DNA of 56,863 nt from Rhodospirillaceae bacterium. Lineage in GTDB: Bacteria > Pseudomonadota > Alphaproteobacteria > CACIAM-22H2. The notes below the pieces were generated by a model. It was not told the origin of the DNA and made no database searches. It saw only the letters and a program-made list of their open reading frames with translations. A program made the position numbers and the translations under genes. The DNA is taken from positions 1 through 56,863 of the forward strand of contig JALHMR010000034.1 in NCBI GenBank assembly GCA_022843945.1, in the 5' to 3' direction. Below, one piece after another: positions 52,230 to 56,863 of the stretch (the stretch's first letter is position 1; every line of letters begins with the position of its first letter).

Positions 52230-54461
52230 CTACTGATCGAGAACCCGGCGCATCCGGGTGCCGAGATCGGCATAGTTGAAGGGCTTGAAGATCGCCTCGA
52301 CGCCGGGATCGAGCCGCCCGTCATGGACGATGGCGCTGCGCGCATAGCCGGTGACAAACAGCACCTTGAGCTGAGGGCGCCGGCGCAGTGCCTCGTCGGC
52401 GAGCTGGCGCCCGTTCATGCCGCGCGGCAGCCCGACATCGGTAAGCAGCAGCCGCACCTCGGGATGCGCCTCGAGCTCGCGCAGCGCCGCCTGCCCGTCC
52501 TCGGCGCTCAGCACGCGGTAGCCGAGATCACGGACCATCTCCGTGGTCGATTGCCGCACGTCCGAATCGTCCTCGACCACGAGAATGGTCTCGCCGTCGC
52601 GGGCCGCCGGCGCGGCGGCGCGGCTTTGGGCCGCTTCCGGAACGCGCTCGCCGGTATGGCGCGGAAAGTGGAGCGTCACCGTCGTGCCCTTGCCGACCTG
52701 GCTGTCGATGGCCACGTGGCCGCCGGACTGCTTGACGAAGCCGTAGACCTGGCTGAGACCGAGCCCGGTGCCCTGGCCGATATCCTTGGTGGTGAAGAAG
52801 GGCTCGAAGGCCTTCTCGACGACCTCCGGCGGCATGCCGGTGCCGGTGTCGCGCACCGCGATGCAGACATAGTCGCCGGGTGCCACACCATGCGCGGCCG
52901 CGGTGGCCGCGTCGAGCGGGCTGTTCGCGGTTTCCAGCGTCAGCCTTCCGCCTTCCGGCATGGCGTCGCGGGCATTGACCGCGAGGTTGATCAGCGCATT
53001 CTCGATCTCGATGGCGTCGGCCAGGATCGGCCAGGCGCCGCCCAGGCCGATGGTCTCGATGCTGATCGCCTCGCCCAGCGTGCGGCGCAGGAGATCGGAG
53101 ATGTTGAGGATCAGGCTGTTGGGATCGACGACCTTGGGCTGCAGCGGCTGGCGCCGCGAGAAGGCGAGCAGGCGCTGGGTGAGCAGGGCGGCGCGCGACA
53201 CGCCGCGCAGCGCCGCGGCGGCGTTGCGCTGCCCGTCGGCGCCCGCGGCGAGGCGGCGCTGCAGCTGCTCGAGATTGCCGCTGATCACGGTGAGCAGGTT
53301 GTTGAAGTCGTGCGCGATGCCGCCGGTCAGCTGACCGATCGATTCCATCTTCTGCGCCTGGCGCAGCGTCTCCTCGGCCTTGCGCCGCTCGCGGAATTCG
53401 CTGGCGATGCGCTCCTCCAGCGTCTCGTTCAGGCGCTGGAGCTCCCCCTCGGCCTGGCGCCGCGCCACGACCTCGCGCTTGCTGGCCTCGAAGAGACGGG
53501 CGTTGTCGAAGGCGGTGGCCGCCTGGCCGGCGATGCCGGCGACGATGCGCTCGGCCCGCTCGGTGAACACGCCCGGATCGGGATGGCCGAAGAACAGGCC
53601 GCCGATCACCTCGCCCGAGCGCAAGATCACCGGCAGCGCCATGTAGCTGCGCACCGGCAGGTGGCCGGGCGGCATGCCCTTGTGGGGCGCGTTCTTGCCG
53701 TAGCGCGGATCGGCGAGGATGTCGTCGGAGCGCACCGGGCCGGTGCCGCGGAAGGTCGGCTCGAAGATCGCGGTGTTGCGCGGCAGGGGAAATTTCTCGA
53801 ATGCCGAGCGCGGCACGCCCGATAGCGCGTAGAGCGTGTAGGACTCGCCCTGGGGGCTGACCGAGTTGTAGAAGAACGCGCCGAACTTGGCGCCCGACAG
53901 GCTGACCGCGGCGTCGGTGACGATCTGCACCAGGCGCTCCAGGCTGAGCTCGGCGGCCAGCGCCGCGCCGGTGTTGTTGAGGATCTCGAGCAGGCGCGCC
54001 TCTTCGCGCATCTCCCGGACCCGGGCCTCCAGCGTCTCGTTGGCCGCGAGCAGCCGCGCTTCCAGCTCCTTGCGCTCGCTGATGTCGTAGTAGACGCCGC
54101 ACAGCCAGCGCGGCCGGCCGCTCTCGTCGTTGTCCACCGCGCCCTTGCCGGCGAGCCAGCGCACGCCGCCCGCGACGCGGATGCGGAACTCCGTGTAGTA
54201 GGAGCCGGTGCGCCGCGCCTCGTCGAGCGCGGCGATCAGCTTGGCCACGTCATCGGGAAAGACCAGACGCTCCCAGTCCTCGAACGAGGCCGCCGCCTCG
54301 GGCGTCAGCCCGAAAAGATACGCGACCTGCGGCGTCCACTCCCAGGTGCCCTCGATCAGGTCCCGGACGAACGTGCCGATGCCGCCCGCCCGCTCGGCCA
54401 GGTGGAAGCGCTCGCCCGGATCGGGGAGCTTGAGGGTGGGGTGGGCGATGACCCGGCTCAC
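52230..54461 (-). CDS. Soluble hybrid histidine kinase (PAS-GAF-HK-REC)
   Basis: 743 residues from a GTG at 54461, 10 bases after the preceding stop (a TTG at 54485 would overlap that gene). There is no membrane span. PAS at about 20-135 (TWEWTPQVAYLFGLTPEAAA), GAF at about 150-310 (RSDDILADPRYGKNAPHKGM; YMALPVILRSGEVIGGLFFG), HisKA with His384 in GGIAHDFNN, HATPase (GTGLGLSQVYGFVKQSGGHV), receiver with Asp675 in LLLTDVGLPRGMNG. Cytosolic sensor, possibly of redox or small ligands via GAF. Directly follows a MetE-like gene. Confidence 0.92.
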   Translation of the reverse strand: MSRVIAHPTLKLPDPGERFHLAERAGGIGTFVRDLIEGTWEWTPQVAYLFGLTPEAAASFEDWERLVFPDDVAKLIAALDEARRTGSYYTEFRIRVAGGVRWLAGKGAVDNDESGRPRWLCGVYYDISERKELEARLLAANETLEARVREMREEARLLEILNNTGAALAAELSLERLVQIVTDAAVSLSGAKFGAFFYNSVSPQGESYTLYALSGVPRSAFEKFPLPRNTAIFEPTFRGTGPVRSDDILADPRYGKNAPHKGMPPGHLPVRSYMALPVILRSGEVIGGLFFGHPDPGVFTERAERIVAGIAGQAATAFDNARLFEASKREVVARRQAEGELQRLNETLEERIASEFRERRKAEETLRQAQKMESIGQLTGGIAHDFNNLLTVISGNLEQLQRRLAAGADGQRNAAAALRGVSRAALLTQRLLAFSRRQPLQPKVVDPNSLILNISDLLRRTLGEAISIETIGLGGAWPILADAIEIENALINLAVNARDAMPEGGRLTLETANSPLDAATAAAHGVAPGDYVCIAVRDTGTGMPPEVVEKAFEPFFTTKDIGQGTGLGLSQVYGFVKQSGGHVAIDSQVGKGTTVTLHFPRHTGERVPEAAQSRAAAPAARDGETILVVEDDSDVRQSTTEMVRDLGYRVLSAEDGQAALRELEAHPEVRLLLTDVGLPRGMNGRQLADEALRRRPQLKVLFVTGYARSAIVHDGRLDPGVEAIFKPFNYADLGTRMRRVLDQ

Positions 54462-54471
54462 GGGGCGTCCG

Positions 54472-55527
54472 TCAGGCGGCCGCAAGGATGCGCTTGGCGT
54501 CGCTCATCGCCTTGAGCTTGCCCAGCGCGATATGCCGCGGCAGGTGATTGAGCCCGCACGAGCTGGTGACGATGGTCTGCTCGGGGGCGAGCCAGCCATA
54601 GGCCAGGATGCGCTCGGCCACCTGCTCGCCGGTTTCGACGTTGGGCGCCTGCACGTCGACCGCGCCGACACCAAGCTGCTTGTTGCCGAGCCGGCCCTCG
54701 TAGTGCCGCGACATGTCGTGCTCGATGAGGATCGAGTCGCACTCGATGCCGCAGATCAGGTCCGCCTTGTAGCGCCCCGTGTCGAAATAGCGGTGGCCGA
54801 TCTGGCCGTCGTAATCGGGCCCGACCGCGTAGTTGCCCTGGCAGATATGCACGGAGACATGCACGTCGTTCGGCATGTCCTCGATGGCAATGTTGATCGC
54901 TTCGACCGCCTTGCCGACCTCCGCGTCGTCGGCGATCGTGAACAGCGGCTCGTCGATCTGGATGTGCCGGCAGCCGGACTCGGTCAGGCGCCTGAAGTTG
55001 TGGCGCAGCAGCTTGCCGAGATCGCCCATCATGGCGCCGAGATCGTTGTAGTGCTCGTCCCAGGCCACCCGGGAGAGCATGTGCGGGCCGGTCATCGTCA
55101 CCTTGACCGGCCGGCGGGTGAAGGCGCTGACCATCTGGAACTCATCGACCAGGCCGAGATCGGTGGTCTCCCCGATACGGCTTTTGCAGATCGCCGCCGG
55201 GTGGGTGACGTTGGCGTCGTAGCTGGTGATCGGCTTGGGCCGGGTCACGCCCTGGAAGGCCGGGATCTTCTGCCAGAAGTGGTTGAGCATGGCGTTGGGC
55301 GGTGAATGCCGGTTGTGCGTGCGCCGGTGCAACTCGCCGCCGGTGACGATGTCGATGCCGGCCGCTTCCTGGTCGAGGATCGCGGCCTGGCTGCAGCGAT
55401 ACTGCGCGTCGGCCAGGTCGCCGGGCGAGAGCTGGCCAAGCGTCACCAGGCGGTCGAGCGCCTCGTACCAGCGCGGCACGCTGTGCGCGCCGATCACCGT
55501 GGTCGTGTATCGCGAATATTTCGGCAT
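54472..55527 (-). CDS. MetE-like cobalamin-independent methionine synthase family protein
   Basis: 351 residues, matching only the C-terminal catalytic barrel of MetE (full MetE is about 750). The zinc site is complete: His227 and Cys229 in VSVHICQGN, Glu269 in SILIEHD and Cys324 in TSSCGLNHLP. Single-barrel COG0620 proteins transfer methyl or alkyl groups between thiols and varied donors; several are not methionine synthases. The substrate is not predictable here, and no methionine-pathway gene is adjacent. Same direction as the kinase gene 10 bases on, so possibly one transcription unit. Confidence 0.88.
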   Translation of the reverse strand: MPKYSRYTTTVIGAHSVPRWYEALDRLVTLGQLSPGDLADAQYRCSQAAILDQEAAGIDIVTGGELHRRTHNRHSPPNAMLNHFWQKIPAFQGVTRPKPITSYDANVTHPAAICKSRIGETTDLGLVDEFQMVSAFTRRPVKVTMTGPHMLSRVAWDEHYNDLGAMMGDLGKLLRHNFRRLTESGCRHIQIDEPLFTIADDAEVGKAVEAINIAIEDMPNDVHVSVHICQGNYAVGPDYDGQIGHRYFDTGRYKADLICGIECDSILIEHDMSRHYEGRLGNKQLGVGAVDVQAPNVETGEQVAERILAYGWLAPEQTIVTSSCGLNHLPRHIALGKLKAMSDAKRILAAA

Positions 55528-55701
55528 TGTCCGCCGATAGTTAAGAGGCTCTTTGCTGGGGACGGCGAGCCTAGCGGTGGCCTCGGCTCAGGGACAACGC
55601 CGCCAGGCGTCCTAGGTACTTTCCGGGCACCGTCTCAGGGGTTCCCCGGAACCGGCGGCCGGCCCAGCGGGTTACATGTAGGCATTCCCGGGGTAAGTCC
55701 A
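55528..55701. other. 174-bp divergent region with CCTAGGTA and stress-type promoter
   Basis: Separates the MetE-like gene (minus) from the small helical gene at 55702. It contains CCTAGGTA at 55611-55618, matching the tandem sites at 16581-16602, and the EcfG-like promoter annotated at 55648-55673. Confidence 0.45.
55648..55673 (+). promoter_or_regulatory. EcfG-type (general stress) promoter candidate
   Basis: GGAAC (55648-55652), 17-base spacer, GGTT (55670-55673); the consensus of the alphaproteobacterial general stress sigma factor is GGAAC-N16/17-CGTT. The -35 is perfect, the -10 differs in one base. The downstream ATG at 55702 leaves a short leader, as expected for a promoter. Confidence 0.45.
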
Positions 55702-56007
55702 ATGGCCCAGTCGGCTGCCTCCATCATTCTTCTCGAAGAAGCCCGGGCGCACCGGACGCAGGCCGAGCGCGCCCGCAACCTGGCGAGCCAGCTTTCCGAG
55801 GACCCGGCCATCACCCGGCTCGAGGCGTTCGCCCGCGAGCTCGACGAGCGCGCCGAGGAGCTCGAGCGCCGCGCCCAGGATCTCAACCAGCGCCTCGCCC
55901 GCTCCCGCGATCTGGCCGCGGAGATCGAGGCCGAGGTCGAGAGCAGACGGGAAAACGCTGAGCGTGTGCAGCAGACCCCGCGCGTCCGCGGCGCCGCGGA
56001 CGACTAG
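55702..56007 (+). CDS. Small coiled-coil protein, 101 aa
   Basis: From the ATG at 55702. The sequence is almost entirely charged helix: EEARAHRTQAERARNLASQL, then ELDERAEELERRAQDLNQRL and a Glu/Arg-rich run to the C-terminus. The first half loosely follows the helix pattern of the three small proteins at 51.5-52.2 kb. No membrane segment or signal peptide. A stress-type promoter lies upstream and a receiver-domain gene 30 bases downstream in the same direction, suggesting an operon. Confidence 0.78.
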   Translation: MAQSAASIILLEEARAHRTQAERARNLASQLSEDPAITRLEAFARELDERAEELERRAQDLNQRLARSRDLAAEIEAEVESRRENAERVQQTPRVRGAADD

Positions 56008-56037
56008 GCGCCGCCAGCCCGGCCGGATGCTCCGGAC

Positions 56038-56478
56038 ATGACCGCCACCAGCCGCATCGCCGGCACCGATCTCAGCGGTCTCGATGCGCTGGTCGTGGAA
56101 GACGACGAGATTTCCGCCGAGATCATGGACGGCATGCTGCGCGCCCTGGGCGTGCGCCAGCCGCGGACGGCGGCGACGGTCCACGAGGCGCTCCTCTCCT
56201 TGCGCAAGCAGCGCCCGGATGTCGTGCTGCTGGATGCCAGCCTCAAGGGCCTGGTGGCGCACCGGGTGGTCGAGGAGCTGACCGAAACCGGCATCCCGTT
56301 CCTGGTCGTGACGGGCTATGCGCGCGACGCGCTACCCGCCGCCTTCAAGGGCGCGCCGATGCTGAGCAAGCCGGTGGACATGCCGACCCTGGCCAACGCC
56401 GTGCTGGGGTTGCTGTCTACGAAGCGCGAACCCGCCGGCGATAGCAGTTCTCGACCTGGGCGTACCACTGGCGGTTGA
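56038..56478 (+). CDS. Single-domain response regulator (receiver only)
   Basis: 146 residues. Receiver features: acidic pocket VVEDDEIS, Asp in VVLLDASLKG, Thr in LVVTGYARD and Lys in MLSKPVDMP. The last ~25 residues (TKREPAGDSSSRPGRTTGG) are disordered. No output domain; such stand-alone receivers relay phosphate or dock partners. Its last 62 bases overlap the convergent gene at 56417-56755. Confidence 0.9.
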   Translation: MTATSRIAGTDLSGLDALVVEDDEISAEIMDGMLRALGVRQPRTAATVHEALLSLRKQRPDVVLLDASLKGLVAHRVVEELTETGIPFLVVTGYARDALPAAFKGAPMLSKPVDMPTLANAVLGLLSTKREPAGDSSSRPGRTTGG

Positions 56479-56755
56479 GATTGGGCGTCATGCCGAGGGC
56501 CTTCAGGCGATTGCGCACGAAGGTCTCGCTGACATGCCAGGTCCGCACCCGCAGCCCCTTGCTGTCCAGGACCACGGCGATCTCGGTGGGGGTCAGGCCG
56601 GCGTTCTGGAAGCGGCGGATCATCAGATCGTGCTCGCGCCAGTCAGCCGCGGCATGCCGGGGCTCGACGGCCGGCGGCGGCACGCGGGCGGCCTCGGGAG
56701 CGGCCGGAAGCCGTACGGTTTTTGTGCTGCGTTGGGCGGTCTGCTTGGCGGTCAT
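56417..56755 (-). CDS. Helix-turn-helix-like protein, 112 aa
   Basis: ATG at 56755, preceded by AGGAGGGG, an excellent Shine-Dalgarno, so the gene is very likely real despite the antisense overlap. The middle reads HDLMIRRFQNAGLTPTEIAV, VLDSKGLRVRTWHVSETFVR, NRLKALGM: a helix-turn-helix of the resolvase/recombinase or sigma-region-4 type followed by a second helix. The N-terminal 40 residues are basic and Pro/Ala-rich. Possibly a small DNA-binding protein. Target unknown. Confidence 0.75.
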   Translation of the reverse strand: MTAKQTAQRSTKTVRLPAAPEAARVPPPAVEPRHAAADWREHDLMIRRFQNAGLTPTEIAVVLDSKGLRVRTWHVSETFVRNRLKALGMTPNLNRQWYAQVENCYRRRVRAS

Positions 56756-56817
56756 GATCCCCTCCTGATCTGCGGCCGAGCTTAGTCAATCGCCAGCGGC
56801 GAGGGGTCCGGACAAAG

Positions 56818-56829
56818 GGATAGCTATCC
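56818..56829. repeat. Perfect 12-bp palindrome GGATAGCTATCC
   Basis: A perfect palindrome flanked by AAAG and TTTG, about 63 bases upstream of the HTH-like gene's ATG on the minus strand. It contains GGATAGC and GCTATCC, the halves of the hairpin at 40781-40800. A dimeric regulator could bind it. Nothing else is recognisable in the last 108 bases of the window. Confidence 0.45.
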
Positions 56830-56863
56830 TTTGGCGCGCCGGCGTTAACGATTGGCGCCGGGG

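Noticed and set aside
1-56863. tRNA/rRNA genes, insertion sequences, prophage genes or attachment sites
   Set aside because: Read through on both strands; no cloverleaf with a conserved T-loop, no transposase or integrase frame and no flanking terminal repeats were noticed, though a short or degenerate element could be missed by eye.

Overview
The window is GC-rich (by eye about two thirds G+C), densely packed chromosomal DNA. Gene content points to an alphaproteobacterium, most like the Rhodospirillales: a hmuPRSTUV-type heme locus, TRAP and phosphonate-type ABC transporters, many PAS/GAF hybrid histidine kinases, leuS-holA, and small helical proteins of a kind common in that class. I see no tRNA, rRNA, insertion sequence, phage gene or CRISPR array. 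No stretch longer than 300 bases lacks a gene.

Layout. 1-6.4 kb (minus): four overlapping genes; three are complete TPR proteins with a GT41 (SPINDLY/OGT-like) glycosyltransferase domain and the fourth runs off the left edge. 6.5-10.1 kb (plus): leuS and holA, directly overlapping. 10.2-12.7 kb: a 59-residue small protein, a lytic transglycosylase, a TRIC-family membrane protein and an NADPH-dependent FMN reductase. 12.7-16.0 kb: carbamate kinase, divergent from a biuret-hydrolase-like cysteine hydrolase and a purine/xanthine-type permease. 16.1-20.1 kb (minus): a small exported protein with a structured 3' end, then phnE-phnE-phnC-phnD. 20.2-26.1 kb (minus): TRAP dctP-dctQ-dctM, a D-threonine-aldolase-like enzyme, SMP-30 lactonase, SDR and RidA, with a divergent FadR-type regulator at 26.3 kb. 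27.0-34.1 kb (minus): hmuP-hmuR-tonB-hmuS-hmuT-hmuU-hmuV with a Fur-box-like site. 34.8-37.8 kb (minus): fdrA/allG, subunits of the oxamate carbamoyltransferase family. 38.0-40.0 kb (minus): a methyl-accepting chemotaxis protein followed by a 58-residue protein that copies its C-terminal tail, each followed by hairpins. 40.2-56.8 kb: a signalling region with four histidine kinases (three of them hybrids), three response regulators, an orphan TRAP binding protein translationally coupled to a kinase, a MetE-like enzyme, a HTH-like protein and four small helical proteins.

How parts may work together. The TRAP operon looks like one catabolic unit: uptake, PLP-dependent aldol cleavage or dehydration, lactone hydrolysis, oxidoreduction and RidA clean-up of reactive imines. 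Carbamate kinase, the biuret-hydrolase-like enzyme and fdrA/allG suggest carbamoyl-nitrogen (ureide) catabolism ending in ATP from carbamoyl phosphate, although the genes lie in two places. The heme operon is a complete outer-to-inner-membrane import route apart from ExbBD.

The least conventional signals are (i) groups of strong hairpins just downstream of three minus-strand stop codons, whose minus-strand loops are C-rich and mostly carry CTCC/CCTCCC anti-Shine-Dalgarno-like sequence, recalling alphaproteobacterial 'cuckoo'/CcsR small RNAs; (ii) the MCP-tail microprotein lying between two of these hairpin groups; and (iii) the clustered small helical proteins beside stress-type signalling genes. 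All functional calls come from reading the sequence and from remembered family features; no database search was run.
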